A DNA stretch of 64,000 bases from Salvelinus alpinus (Eukaryota > Chordata > Actinopteri > Salmoniformes > Salmonidae), in NCBI RefSeq assembly GCF_045679555.1, contig NC_092096.1, forward strand, positions 22,165,211 through 22,229,210, given 5' to 3'. This document shows, piece after piece, positions 46,948-59,692 of the stretch (position 1 is its first letter; each line of letters opens with the position of its first letter). A program made the translations under genes and the position numbers. A model generated the notes under the pieces. That model was not told where the DNA came from. It searched no databases and saw nothing but the letters and a program-made list of their open reading frames with translations.

Positions 46948-49090
46948 TACATATCTACCTCAAATACCTTATTATTATCTATCCTGATGTCTAGTCACTT
47001 TACCTTGCCTTCATGTACATATCTACCTCAAATACCTTATTATTATCTATCCTGATGCCTAGTCACTTTACCCTGCCTTCATGTACACATCTACCTCAAA
47101 TACCTTATTATTTTCTATCCTGATGCCTAGTCACTTTACACTGCCTTCATGTACATATCTACCTCAAATACCTTATTATTATCTATCCTGATGCTTAGTC
47201 ACTTTACCCTGCCTTCATGTACACATCTACCTCAAATACCTTATTATTTTCTATCCTGATGCCTAGTCACGTTACCCTGCCTTCATGTACACATCTACCT
47301 CAAATACCTTATTATTATCTATCCTGATGCTTAGTCACTTTATCCTGCCTTCATGTACACATCTACCTCAAATACCTTATTATTATCTATCCTGATGCCT
47401 AGTCACTTTACCCTGCCTTCATGTACATATCTACCTCAAATACCTTATTATTATCTATCCTGATGCTTAGTCACTTTACCCTGCCTTCATGTACACATCT
47501 ACCTCAAATACCTTATTATTATCTATCCTGATGCTTAGTCACTTTACACTGCCTTCATGTACATATCTACCTCAAATACCTTATTATTATCTATCCTGAT
47601 GCTTAGTCACTTTACCCTGCCTTCATGTACACATCTACCTCAAATACCTTATTATTATCTATCCTGATGCCTAGTCACTTTACCATGCCTTCATGTACAT
47701 ATCTACCTCAAATACCTTATTATTATCTATCCTGATGTTTAGTCACTTCACACTGCCTTCATGTACATATCTACCTCAAATACCTTATTATTATCTATCC
47801 TGATGCCTAGTCACTTTACCCTGCCTTCATGTGCACATCTACCTCAAATACCTTATTATTATCTATCCTGATGCTTAGTCACTTTACACTGCCTTCATGT
47901 ACATATCTACCTCAAATACCTTATTATTATCTATCCTGATGCTTAGTCACTTTACCCTGCCTTCATGTACAAATCTACCTCAAATACCTTATTATTATCT
48001 ATCCTGATGCTTAGTCACTTTGCACTGCCTTCATGTACATATCTACCTCAAATACCTTATTATTATCTATCCTGATGCCTAGTCACTTTACCATGCCTTC
48101 ATGTACACATCTACCTCAAATACCTTATTATTATCTATCCTGATGCTTAGTCACTTTACCCTGCCTTCATGTACACATCTACCTCAAATACCTTATTATT
48201 ATCTATCCTGATGCTTAGTCACTTTACCCTGCCTTCATGTACATATCTACCTCAAAAACCTTATTATTATCTATCCTGATGCCTAGTCACTTTACCCTGC
48301 CTTCATGTACATATCTACCTCAAATACCTTATTATCTTCTATCCTGATGCTTAGTCACTTTACCCTGCATTCATGTACATATCTACCTCAAATACCTTAT
48401 TATTATCTATCCTGATGCTTAGTCACTTTACCCTGCCTTCATGTACATATCTACCTCAAATACCTTATTATTATCTATCCTGATGCTTAGTCACTTTACA
48501 CTGCCTTCATGTACACATCTACCTCAAATACCTTATTATTATCTATCCTGATGCCGAGTCACTTTACCCTGCCTTCATGTACACATCTACCTCAAATACC
48601 TTATTATTATCTATCCTGATGTTTAGTCACTTCACACTGCCTTCATGTACATATCTACCTCAAATACCTTATTATTATCTATCCTGATGCCTAGTCACTT
48701 TACCCTGCCTTCATGTACACATCTACCTCAAATACATTGTACCTCTGCACATTGATCTGGTACTGGTACTTCCCGTATATAGCTCCACATTGATCTGGTA
48801 CTGGTACTCCCTGTAAATAGCTATACATTGATTAGGTACTGGTACTCCCTGTATATAGCTATACATTGATTAGGTACTGATACTCCCGGTAAATAGCTCC
48901 ACATCGATCTGGTACTGGTACTCCCTATATATAGCTATATATCGATCTGGTACTGGTACTCCCTGTATATAGCTCCACATTGATCTGGTACTGATACTCC
49001 CTGCATATACTGTAGCTCCACATTGATCTGGTACTGGTACTTCCTGTATATAGCTCCACATTGATCTAGTACTGGTACTCCTTGTATATA

Positions 49091-50656
49091 CAGTGAGGCA
49101 AAAAAGTATTTAGTCAGCCACCAATTGTGCAAGTTCTCCCACTTAAAAAGATGAGAGAGGCCTGTAATTTTCCTCATAGGTACACTTCAACTATGACAGA
49201 CAAAATGAGAAAAAGAATTCCAGAAAATCACATTGTAGGATTTTTAATGAATTTATTTGCAAATTATGGTGGAAAATAAGTATTTGGTCACCTACAAACA
49301 AGCAAGATTTCTGACTCTCACAACCCTGTAACTTCTTCTTTAAGAGGCTCCTCTGTCCTCCACTCGTTACCTGTATTAATGGCACCTGTTTGAACTTGTT
49401 ATCAGTATAAAAGACACCTGTCCACAACCTCAAACAGTCACACTCCAAACTCCACTATGGCCAAGACCAAAGAGCTGTCAAAGGACACCAGAAACAAAAT
49501 TGTAGACCTGCACCAGGCTGGGAAGACTGAATCTGCAATAGGTAAGCAGCTTGGCTTGAAGAAATCAACTGTGGGAGCAATTATTAGGAAATGGAAGACA
49601 TACAAGACCACTGATAATCTCCCTCGATCTGGGGCTCCACGCAAGATCTCACCCCGTGGGGTCAAAATGATCACAAGAACGGTGAGAAAAAATCCCAGAA
49701 CCACACGGGGGGACCTAGTGAATGACCTGCAGAGAGCTGGGACCAAAGTAACAAAGCCTACCATCAGTAACACACTACGCCGCCAGGGACTCAAATCCTG
49801 CAGTGCCAGACGTGTCCCCCTGCTTAAGCCAGTACATGTCCAGGCCCGTCTGAAGTTTGCTAGAGAGCATTTGGATGATCCAGAAGAAGATTGGGAGAAT
49901 GTCATATGGTCAGATGAAACCAAAATAGAACTTTTTGGTAAAAACTCAACTCGTCGTGTTTGGAGGACAAAGAATGCTGAGTTGCATCCAAAGAACACCA
50001 TACCTACTGTGAAGCATGGGGGTGGAAACATCATGCTTTGGGGCTGTTTTTCTGCAAAGGGACCAGGACGACTGATCCGTGTAAAGGAAAGAATGTATGG
50101 GGCCATGTATTGTGAGATTTTGAGTGAAAACCTCCTTCCATCAGCAAGGGCATTGAAGATGAAACGTGGCTGGGTCTTTCAGCATGACAATGATCCCAAA
50201 CACACCGCCCGGGCAACGAAGGAGTGGCTTCGTAAGAAGCATTTCAAGGTCCTGGAGTGGCCTAGCCAGTCTCCAGATCTCAACCCCATAGAAAATCTTT
50301 GGAGGGAGTTGAAAGTCCGTGTTGCCCAGCAACAGCCCCAAAACATCACTGCTCTAGAGGAGATCTGCATGGAGGAATGGGCCAAAATACCAGCAACAGT
50401 GTGTGAAAACCTTGTGAAGACTTACAGAAAACGTTTGACCTCTGTCATTGCCAACAAAGGGTATATAACAAAGTATTGAGATAAACTTTTGTTATTGACC
50501 AAATACTTATTTTCCATCATAATTTTCAAATAAATTCATTAAAAATCCTACAATGTGATTTTCTGTCATATGAAGAAAATTACAGGCCTCTCTCATCTTT
50601 TTAAGTGGGAGAACTTGCACAATTGGTGGCTGACTAAATACTTTTTTGCCCCACTG
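49091..50656 (+). mobile_element. Tc1-like transposon with intact transposase
   Basis: 1566 bp, flanked by TA on both sides (49089-49090 and 50657-50658), inserted in the 38-bp array. The ends are CAGTGAGGCAAAAAAG and the complement of TTTTTTGCCCCACTG. The right TIR has lost about 45 bp relative to the copy at 45343, which may impair mobility. It carries an uninterrupted gene. Confidence 0.95.
49457..50479 (+). CDS. Tc1-family transposase, full length
   Basis: 340 codons without interruption, the usual family length. Residues 1-110 form the paired-like DNA-binding region with two helix-turn-helix units and an AT-hook-like PRSGAPRK between. Residues 188-204 are the glycine-rich box ([17 protein letters not shown]). 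The DDE triad is D153 ([11 protein letters not shown]), D244 (HDNDPKHTA) and E279 ([11 protein letters not shown]), at the same positions as in Sleeping Beauty. It would cut and reinsert the element at TA sites in the nucleus. Expression is not shown. Confidence 0.95.
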   Translation: MAKTKELSKDTRNKIVDLHQAGKTESAIGKQLGLKKSTVGAIIRKWKTYKTTDNLPRSGAPRKISPRGVKMITRTVRKNPRTTRGDLVNDLQRAGTKVTKPTISNTLRRQGLKSCSARRVPLLKPVHVQARLKFAREHLDDPEEDWENVIWSDETKIELFGKNSTRRVWRTKNAELHPKNTIPTVKHGGGNIMLWGCFSAKGPGRLIRVKERMYGAMYCEILSENLLPSARALKMKRGWVFQHDNDPKHTARATKEWLRKKHFKVLEWPSQSPDLNPIENLWRELKVRVAQQQPQNITALEEICMEEWAKIPATVCENLVKTYRKRLTSVIANKGYITKY

Positions 50657-52531
50657 TAGCTCCACATTGATCTGGTACTGGTACTCCCTGTGTATAGCTC
50701 CACATTGATCTGGTACTGGTACTCCCTGTATATAGCTCCACATTGATCTGGTACTGGTACTCCCTGTTTATAGCTCCACATTGATCTGGTACTGGTACTC
50801 CCTGTATGTGGCTCCACATTGATCTGGTACTGGTCCTCCCTGTGTATAGCTCCACATTGATCTGGTACTGGTACTCCCTGTATATAGCTCCACATTGATC
50901 TGGTACTGGTACTCCCTGTATATAGCTATACATTGATCTGGTACTGGTACTCCCTGTATGTGGCTCCACATTGATCTGGTACTGGTCCTCCCTGTGTATA
51001 GCTCCACATTGATCTGGTACTGGTACTCCCTGTTTATAGCTCCACATTGATCTGGTATTGGTACTCCCTGTATGTGGCTCCACATTGATCTGGTACTGGT
51101 CCTCCCTGTGTATAGCTCCACATTGATCTGGTACTGGTACTCCCTGTATATAGCTCCACATTGATCTGGTACTGATACTCCCTGTGTATAGCTCCGCATT
51201 GATCTGGTACTGGTACTCCCTGTATATAGCCCCACATTGATCTGGTACTGGTACTCCCTGTATATAGCTCCACATTGATCTGGTACTGGTACTCCCTATA
51301 TATAGCTCCACATTGATCTGGTACTGGTACTCCCTGTATATAGCCCCACATTGATCTGGTACTCCCTGTATATAGCCCCACATTGATCTGGTACTGGTAC
51401 TCCCTGTGTATAGCTCCACATTGATCTGGTACTGGTACTCCCTGTATATAGCCCCACATTGATCTGGTACTCCCTGTATATAGCCCCACATTGATCTGGT
51501 ACTGGTACTCCCTGTGTATAGCTCCACATTGATCTGGTACTGGTACTCCCTGTATATAGCTTCACATTGATCTGGTACTGGTACTCCCTATATATAGCTC
51601 CACATTGATCTGGTACTGGTACTCCCTGTATATAGCTCCACATTGATCTGGTACTGGTACTCCCTATATATAGCTCTACATTGATCTGGTACTGGTACTC
51701 CCTGTATATAGCTCCACATTGATCTGGTACTGGTACTCCCTGTATATAGCTCTACATTGATCTGGTACTGGTACTCCCTGTATATAGCCCCACATTGATC
51801 TGGTACTGGTACTCCCTGTATATAGCTCCACATTGATCTGGTACTGGTCTCCCTGTATATAGCCCCACATTGATCTGGTACTGGTCTCCCTGTATATAGC
51901 CCCACATTGATCTGGTACTGGTACTCCCTGTATATAGCTCCACATTGATCTGGTACTGGTCTCCCTGTATATAGCCCCACATTGATCTGGTACTGGAACT
52001 CCCTGTATATAGCTCCACATTGATCTGGTACTGGTACTCCCTGTATATAGCTCCACATTGATCTGGTACTGGTACTCCCTGTATATAGCTCCACATTGAT
52101 CTGGTACTGGTCTCCCTGTATATAGCCCCACATTGATCTGGTACTGGAACTCCCTGTATATAGCTCCACATTGATCTGGTACTGGTACTCCCTGTATATA
52201 GCTCCACATTGATCTGGTACTGGTACTCCCTGTATGTAGCTCCACATTGATCTGGTACTGGTACTACCTGTATATAGCTCCGCATTGATCTGGTACTGGT
52301 ACTCCCTGTATATAGCTCCATTCTTGTGTATTTTATCATATTCCTCTTGTGTTAGTTACTATTTTATTTTGTATTATTATTTTTAAACTCTGCATCGTTG
52401 TGAAAGGTTCGTAAGCAAGCATTTCACTGTACAGTCTACACCAGGTGTATTCAGGGCATGTGATAAATACAATTTGATTTGATCAGCATGCCTTCTCTGA
52501 GACTCTTTATGAATAAAGGACCTGGCCACTC

Positions 52532-53325
52532 TCCCTTTTGCTATTGATACATAGCTACACTGGCCACTCTCCCTTTTGATACATAGCTACACTGGCCACT
52601 CTCCCTTTTGATACATAGCTACACTGGCCACTCTCCCTTTTGATACATAGCTACACTGGCCACTCTCCCTTTTGATACATAGCTACACTGGCCACTCTCC
52701 CTTTTGATACATAGCTACACTGGCCACTCTCCCTTTTGCTATTGATACATAGATACACTGGCCACTCTCCCTTTTGATACATAGCTACACTGGCCACTCT
52801 CCCTTTTGCTATTGATACATAGCTACACTGGCCACTCTCCCTTTTGATACATAGCTACACTGGCCACTCTCCCTTTTGATACATAGCTACACTGGCCACT
52901 CTCCCTTTTGCTATTGATACATAGCTACACTGGCCACTCTCCCTTTTGATACATAGCTACACTGGCCACTCTCCCTTTTGCTATTGATACATAGCTACAC
53001 TGGCCACTCTCCCTTTTGATACATAGCTACACTGGCCACTCTCCCTTTTGATACATAGCTACACTGGCCACTCTCCCTTTTGATACAAAGCTACACTGGC
53101 CACTCTCCCTTTTGCTATTGATACATAGATACACTGGCCACTCCCCTTTTGATACATAGCTACACTGGCCACTCTCCCTTTTGCTATTGATACATAGATA
53201 CACTGGCCACTCCCCTTTTGATACATAGCTACACTGGCCACTCCCATTTTGATACATAGCTAGCTGGCCACTCCCTTTTGATACGAAGCTACATTGGCCA
53301 CTCCCCTTTTGATACATAGATACAG
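52532..53325. repeat. 32-bp minisatellite
   Basis: About 24 units of TGGCCACTCTCCCTTTTGAT plus ACATAGCTACAC. Some units carry a 6-bp insertion (CTATTG before ATACAT). It lies just after the LINE tail and shares no obvious source with it. Confidence 0.95.
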
Positions 53326-53423
53326 TCAGTAACAAAGTTATTTATTTATTTGATCCCTCTTTTTCTCCTGCATCTTGACATAACTTGTCAATCAAAGTCT
53401 CCATTAGATAACTGTCTTTGACC

Positions 53424-56400
53424 CCACACCAGAAGTATAGAGAGCACCAGACCAGGAGGATAGAGAGCACCACACCAGGAGTATAGAGAGCACCACACCA
53501 GGAGGATAGAGAGCACCAGACCAGGAGGATAGAGAGCACCACACCAGGAGTATAGAGAGCACCACACCAGGAGGATAGAGAGCACCACACCAGGAGTATA
53601 GAGAGCACCGCACCAGGAGGATAGAGAGCACCACACCAGGAGGATAGAGAGCACCACACCAGGAGTATAGAGAGCACCACACCAGGAGTATAGAGAGCAC
53701 CACACCAGGAGTATAGAGAGCACCACACCAGGAGTATAGAGAGCACCGCACCAGGAGTATAGAGAGCACCACACCAGGAGTATAGAGAGCACCGCACCAG
53801 GAGTATAGAGAGCACCACACCGGGAGGATAGAGAGCACCACACCAGGAGTATAGAGAGCACCACACCAGGAGGATAGAGAGCACCACACCAGGAGTATAG
53901 AGAGCACCACACCAGGAGTATAGAGAGCACCACACCAGGAGTATAGAGAGCACCACACAAGGAGGATAGAGAGCACCACACCAGGAGGATAGAGAGCACC
54001 ACACCAGGAGTATAGAGAGCACCACACCAGGAGTATAGAGAGCACCACACCAGGAGGATAGAGAGCACCACACCAGGAGGATAGAGAGCACCACACCAGG
54101 AGTATAGAGAGCACCACACCAGGAGGATAGAGAGCACCACACCAGGAGTATAGAGAGCACCACACCAGGAGGATAGAGAGCACCACACCAGGAGTATAGA
54201 GAGTATAGAGAGCACCACACCAGGAGTATAGAGAGCACCACACCAGGAGGATAGAGAGCACCACACCAGGAGTATAGAGAGTATAGAGAGCACCACACCA
54301 GGAGTATAGAGAGCACCACACCAGGAGGATAGAGAGCACCACACCAGGAGGATAGAGAGCACCACACCAGGAGGATAGAAAGCACCACACCAGGATTATA
54401 GAGAGCACCACACCAGGAGGATAGAGAGCACCACACCAGGAGTATAGAGAGCACCACACCAGGAGGATAGAGAGCACCACACCAGGAGTATAGAGAGCAC
54501 CACACCAGGAGGATAGAGAGCACCACACAGGGAGTATAGAGAGCACCACACCAGGAGGATAGAGAGCACGACACCAGGAGGATAGAGCGCACCACACCAG
54601 GAGGATAGAGAGCACCACACCAGGAGTATAGAGAGCACCACACCAGGAGGATAGAGCGCCCCACACCAGGAGTATAGAGAGCACCACACCAGGAGGATAG
54701 AGAGCACCACACCAGGAGGATAGAGAGCACCACACCAGGAGTATAGAGAGCACCACACCAGGAGGATAGAGCGCATCACACCAGGAGTATAGAGAGCACC
54801 ACACCAGGAGGATAGAGAGCACCACACCAGGAGTATAGAGAGCACCACACCAGGAGGATAGAGAGCACCACACCAGGAGGATAGAGAGCACCACACCAGG
54901 AGGATAGAGAGCAATACACCAGGAGTATAGAGAGCACCACACCGGGAGGATAGAGAGCACCACACCGGGAGTATAGAGAGCACCACACCGGGAGGATAAA
55001 GAGCACCACACCAGGAGGATAGAGAGCACCACACCAGGAGGATAGAGAGCACCACACCAGGAGGATAGAGAGCACCACACCAGGAGTATAGAGAGCACCA
55101 CACCAGGAGGATAGAGCGCATCACACCAGGAGTATAGAGAGCACCACACCGGGAGGATAGAGAGCACCACACCGGGAGTATAGAGAGCACCACACCGGGA
55201 GGATAAAGAGCACCACACCAGGAGGATAGAGAGCACCACACCAGGAGGATAGAGAGCACCACACCAGGAGGATAGAGAGCAACACACCAGGAGTATAGAG
55301 AGCACCACACCGGGAGGATAGAGAGCACCACACCGGGAGTATAGAGAGCACCACACCGGGAGGATAAAGAGCACCACACCAGGAGGATAGAGAGCACCAC
55401 ACCAGGAGGATAGAGAGCACCACACCAGGAGGATAGAGAGCAACACACCAGGAGGATAGAGCGCACCACACTAGGAGTATAGAGAGCACCACACCAGGAG
55501 TATAGAGAGCACCACACCAGGAGTATAGAGAGCACCACACCAGGAGTATAGAGAGCACCACACCGGGAGTATAGAGAGCACCACACCGGGAGGATAGAGA
55601 GCACCACACCGGGAGTATAGAGAGCACCACACCAGGAGGATAGAGAGCACCACACCAGGAGTATAGAGAGCACCACACCAGGAGTATAGAGAGCACCACA
55701 CCAGGAGTATAGAGAGCACCACACCAGGAGTATAGAGAGCACCACACCAGGAGTATAGAGAGCACCACACCAGGAGTATAGAGAGCACCACACCAGGAGT
55801 TTAGAGAGCACCACACCAGGAGTTTAGAGAGCACCACACAGGGAGGATAGAGAGCACCACACCAGGAGTATAGAGAGCACCACACCAGGAGTATAGAGAG
55901 CACCACACCAGGAGTATAGAGAGCACCACACCAGGAGTATAGAGAGCACCACACCAGGAGTATAGAGAGCACCACACCAGGAGTTTAGAGAGCACCACAC
56001 AGGGAGGATAGAGAGCACCACACCAGGAGTATAGAGAGCACCACACCAGGAGTATAGAGAGCACCACACCAGGAGGATAAAGAGCACCACACCAGGAGGA
56101 TAGAGAGCACCACACAGGGAGGATAGAGAGCACCACACCAGGAGTATAGAGAGCACCACACCAGGAGTATAGAGAGCACCACACCGGGAGGATAAAGAGC
56201 ACCACACCAGGAGGATAGAGAGCACCACACCAGGAGGATAAAGAGCACCACACCAGGAGGATAGAGAGCACCACACCAGGAGTATAGAGAGCACCACACA
56301 GGGAGGATAGAGAGCACCACACCAGGAGTATAGAGAGCACCACACCAGGAGTATAGAGAGCACCACACCGGGAGGATAAAGAGCACCACACCAGGAGGAT

Positions 56401-56668
56401 AGAGAGCACCACACCAGGAGGATAAAGAGCACCACACCAGGAGGATAGAGAGCACCACACCAGGAGGATAGAGAGCACCACACCGGGAGGATAAAGAGCA
56501 CCACACCAGGAGGATAGAGAGCACCACACCAGGAGTATAGAGAGCACCACACCAGGACGATAGAGAGCACCACACCAGGAGTATAGAGAGCACCACACCA
56601 GGAGGATAGAGAGCACCACACCAGGAGGATAGAGAGCAACACACCAGGAGGATAGAGAGCACCACACA
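53424..56668. repeat. 23-bp minisatellite, about 140 units
   Basis: 3.2 kb of the unit GAGAGCACCACACCAGGAGTATA or its GGAGGATA variant. Other variants (CGGG, TAAAG, GCGC, TTTA) cluster in blocks repeated at higher order. No stop occurs in any minus frame of the unit, which produces false open frames up to 680 codons rich in LSILLVWCSLYSWCGALY. Confidence 0.97.
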
Positions 56669-57431
56669 AGGCCATAAAACGTCTGGACCATTGATCCAGT
56701 CAATAATTAAATAATTAAAGCTCTGTCTGCCAGCCTTCAACTACAGTATTGCTGTAATTGCGTTCATAGAGGTCGCTCCCCCATGCTCCTCTGATGATGC
56801 TCATGGTAATCTCATGTCTCAGTGTGGTGGAGGAGGCTGCCTGACTGCTTCACTTTGATGCCTAAGCCCCTCTGTCATGTTATTCCTGTGCTCCTGGGCT
56901 TTACTTCTCCCCTGAGTGCTGCGAGCCTGAGATCTCTCACCTCCCCAGACTGTGTGTGCTAGAGAACCCACAGGCTCCTAATCCTCCCTTGACAGGGTGT
57001 TAAAGTAGAATAATGGGGACTTATTCCCATGGAAATTAGATGGCTGGTTGGCGTTGCTGCAACTCCAGCCACCACCGCCGTCCCCTCAGACACTGTTATA
57101 CCAGGGAACGACTGATGCCAGTGGGCATTATCTTAAATTAGTTCCACGGATCAGACAGTGAAAAATGCACTTGGCTTATTCTACTAGCACTGACTATCAC
57201 CAAGACAAGAGAGCATGTCTATAGCAAACACTTAGCGGAGGGACCAAATCCCCACATCTCACATGCCTTTCAGCAATGACGGATGAAAGCGAGGACAGGT
57301 CCCAGAACACAGGCCCTGTCCCCTATCCTGGCTTTGTTTTCTGTCACATATAAATGCTAAAGCTTGAGAAGTTATCTCCAGTTTGAGGTAGTCATATTAT
57401 GAGTTCTCTCAACGCCATCTAGAGTCTTCCG
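56669..57431. other. kcnc2 intron 1, non-repetitive stretch
   Basis: No repeat or gene is recognised. It is one of the few array-free parts of this intron. Confidence 0.5.
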
Positions 57432-57555
57432 TGCTCCTCAACTTTGGCCTCTTCCTTGCCTCTCAACTTTGACCTCCTCCGTGCTCCTCAACTTTGACCT
57501 CTTCCGTGCCCCTAAACTTTGACCTCCTCCTTGCCCCTCAACTTGGACCTCTGCT
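57432..57555. repeat. 25-bp minisatellite, five units
   Basis: Five imperfect units of GCTCCTCAACTTTGACCTCT plus TCCGT-type endings. Confidence 0.8.
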
Positions 57556-57805
57556 AAACCAGACAGGAAGACCACAACACCACAGTCAGGAGCTCAGTCT
57601 GGGATTTGCTGTAGGGAGGATAATGTGTTCTGAACAGTGCTGCTTCTGTTTACAAGGCAGTGTGGTGCATGGTTATGATGGTGATGGTGACAATGACAAC
57701 AGTAGTTGGGGTGGTGATTATGATGATGATACGTATATATGGATACTACAAGCATTTCGTTACACCAACAATAACATCTGTATCTGACCAATAAAATTAG
57801 ATTTT

Positions 57806-57947
57806 ATATGGTTGCGTCCCAAATAGCAGCCTATTTCCTGGCAGCCTATTTCCTGGCAGCCTATTCCCTGGCACCCTATTCCCTGGCACCCTATTCCCTG
57901 GCACCCTATTCCCACAGCATGTAGAGAATCTGGTGCCATTTGAGATG
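57806..57947. mobile_element. Palindromic repeat fragment with 15-bp array
   Basis: GTTGCGTCCCAAATAGCAGC at the left and TGGTGCCATTTGAGATGCAC at the right are the inverted ends of an abundant salmonid element. Between them GGCAGCCTATTTCCT/GGCACCCTATTCCCT is repeated about five times. Confidence 0.65.
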
Positions 57948-58581
57948 CACACCATGAGTTTGTACAGTCTGTGAAGGTGCAAGAGCTACAGCTCCATATG
58001 ACTTCTCCTTTTCTGACATCATTCTACACACCATGAGTTTGTACAGTCTGTGAAGGTGCAAGAGCTACAGCTCCATATGACTTCTCCTTTTCTGACATCA
58101 TTCTACACACCATGAGTTTGTACAGTCTGTGAAGGTGCAAGAGCTACAGCTCCATATGACTTCTCCTTTTCTGACATCATTCTACACACCATGAGTTTGT
58201 ACAGTATGTGAAGGTGCAAGAGCTACAGCTCCATATGACTTCTCCTTTTCTGACATCATTCTACACACCATGAGTTTGTACAGTCTGTGAAGGTGCAAGA
58301 GCTACAGCTCCATATGACTTCTCCTTTTCTGACATCATTCTACACACCATGAGTTTGTACAGTCTGTGAAGGTGCAAGAGCTACAGCTCCATATGACTTC
58401 TCCTTTTCTGACATCATTCTACACACCATGAGTTTGTACAGTATGTGAAGGTGCAAGAGCTACAGCTCCATATGACTTCTCCTTTTCTGACATCATTCTA
58501 CACACCATGAGTTTGTACAGTATGTGAAGGTGCAAGAGCTACAGCTCCATATGACTTCTCCTTTTCTGACATCATTCTACA
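57948..58581. repeat. 79-bp minisatellite, eight units
   Basis: Eight near-identical 79-bp units begin CACACCATGAGTTTGTACAG. Only one site (GTCTG or GTATG) varies obviously, so the array is recent. It begins at the right edge of the palindromic fragment before it. Confidence 0.95.
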
Positions 58582-59502
58582 GATGTGTTCTAGTGTCTAT
58601 TTGCTCAGTGTTCATTGAAACTCTCTCTTGGAATAGGAGCTAGAACTGGCCTTAGAATGCACAGAGAATTCTGGTAGTGCTGGGAACCGATTACTGATTG
58701 GAGGAAAACCCTTAGAATTAGCTCCTTCAAATTCCCCCTGCTGACGTCACATAGCAGGCTTCCGAATGTCAATGTGCTCCTCCATCTGGGAATGCTTATG
58801 CTAGCTGATAACAACAGCAGTTGTGTGTGTGTGTGTGTGTGGCTATGTCCTACAGATTGATGAATCCATACTGTTCTCCCCATGCTGAGCAGCCTCTCCC
58901 CTTAAGCTATGCTCAGTGTGTGTGTGTGTGTGTGTGTGTTTGTGTGTTCTCCTGTGTTGCTATTCAGTTTGTTTGTCTATTCTTGTATCTCTGTAGTTGG
59001 CCGTGGCAGGATTGGGGTGGTGAAACAACTCATTACCATTATCATGTTGTTTGTGCCTGTATACAGTAACTCGAGGATGAGGTCCCCCTTCCGACGCCCA
59101 GATTCTGACCCTTTCCTACGCTTTCTTTCATTTCCCATGATCCCATCAGAGACTGACGCTTTGCTTCCCGCCACTTAAGAGGTTAAACCCACACCGTCTG
59201 GGTTGCCGCTACCGCCCGCCCGCCGCACGCCTGGAGATGCTTCCGACCCCGGCACAGGCTTGCGCTCGCTCAGCCTGTTGTCATGGCAACATGCTCGCTC
59301 TCTTCCTGTTTTCATTCAGAGCTGCCTGCTCCATGAAACCGTTTGATTTCAGGAATTCGCTCAAATATGACCCCCCCCCCCCACCACCACCACCACCACC
59401 ACTCCATAACTGTTTATGTACTTGCATATTGGATGCAAAAAGGTATTAAATGTTTTTGAGTGCCAATAGGGCCGTCGTCTTTATGCATGCGTTTTTAATC
59501 AT
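58582..59502. other. kcnc2 intron 1 with simple repeats
   Basis: TG runs at about 58821-58841 and 58915-58945, and a C run followed by ACC triplets at 59371-59402. No gene is recognised. Confidence 0.6.
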
Positions 59503-59692
59503 GTCTCCTATAGTCTGAGCAGCTCGGTGGATGAAGGAGGTTTTTAATAATGTCTCCTATAGTCTGAGCAGCTAGGTGGATGAAGGAGGTTTTCAATAAT
59601 GTCTCCTATAGTCTGAGCAGCTAGGTGGATGAAGGAAGTTTTTAATAATGTCTCCTATAGTCTGAGCAGCTCGGTGGATGAAGGAGGTTTTG
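59503..59692. repeat. 49-bp minisatellite, four units
   Basis: Units start GTCTCCTATAGTCTGAGCAG at 59503, 59552, 59601 and 59650, with minor changes. Confidence 0.93.

Larger units (their letters stand above)
45221..48735 (+). repeat. 68-bp minisatellite from the LINE 3' UTR
   Basis: About 28 units of 68 bp (ATCTACCTCAAATACC... CACTTTACCCTGCC...), two before and about 26 after the Tc1 at 45343-46947. The single-copy ancestor is visible in the LINE fragment at about 6915-6982. Confidence 0.95.
48740..52322 (+). repeat. 38-bp minisatellite from the LINE 3' UTR
   Basis: Roughly 50 units of CTCCACATTGATCTGGTACT plus GGTACTCCCTGTATATAG, nine before and over forty after the Tc1 at 49091-50656. 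Shorter variants lack one GGTACT or a few bases. The long minus-strand frames rich in YREYQYQINVEL are artefacts. The ancestor lies at about 6985-7010 in the LINE fragment. Confidence 0.95.
42617..52485 (+). mobile_element. Rex1/RSg-type LINE inflated by three tandem arrays
   Basis: Pieces appear in LINE order: reverse-transcriptase start (42619-43017, [16 protein letters not shown] and [17 protein letters not shown] with a stop between), a 90-bp coding array (42992-44520), the C-terminal coding part (44520-44906, FKFLGVHIIKDLKWSTHT and ILTGCITTWYGN), then the 3' UTR with a 68-bp array and a 38-bp array, and the tail (52323-52485) with GTAAGCAAGCATTTCACTG and a TTTGATTTGAT end. Removing the arrays and the two Tc1 insertions leaves roughly 2 kb. 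It is 5'-truncated and inactive. Confidence 0.88.

Noticed and set aside
50634-52339. Minus frames with QYQINVELYTGSTSTRSMW repeats
   Set aside because: Artefact of the 38-bp minisatellite derived from a LINE 3' UTR.
53424-56668. CRISPR-like array
   Set aside because: Units are head-to-tail without unique spacers, and the genome is vertebrate.
53342-56740. Minus-strand open frames up to 680 codons rich in LSILLVWCSLYSWCG
   Set aside because: They result from a 23-bp repeat without stops; there is no start context, no homology, and several frames are open at once.
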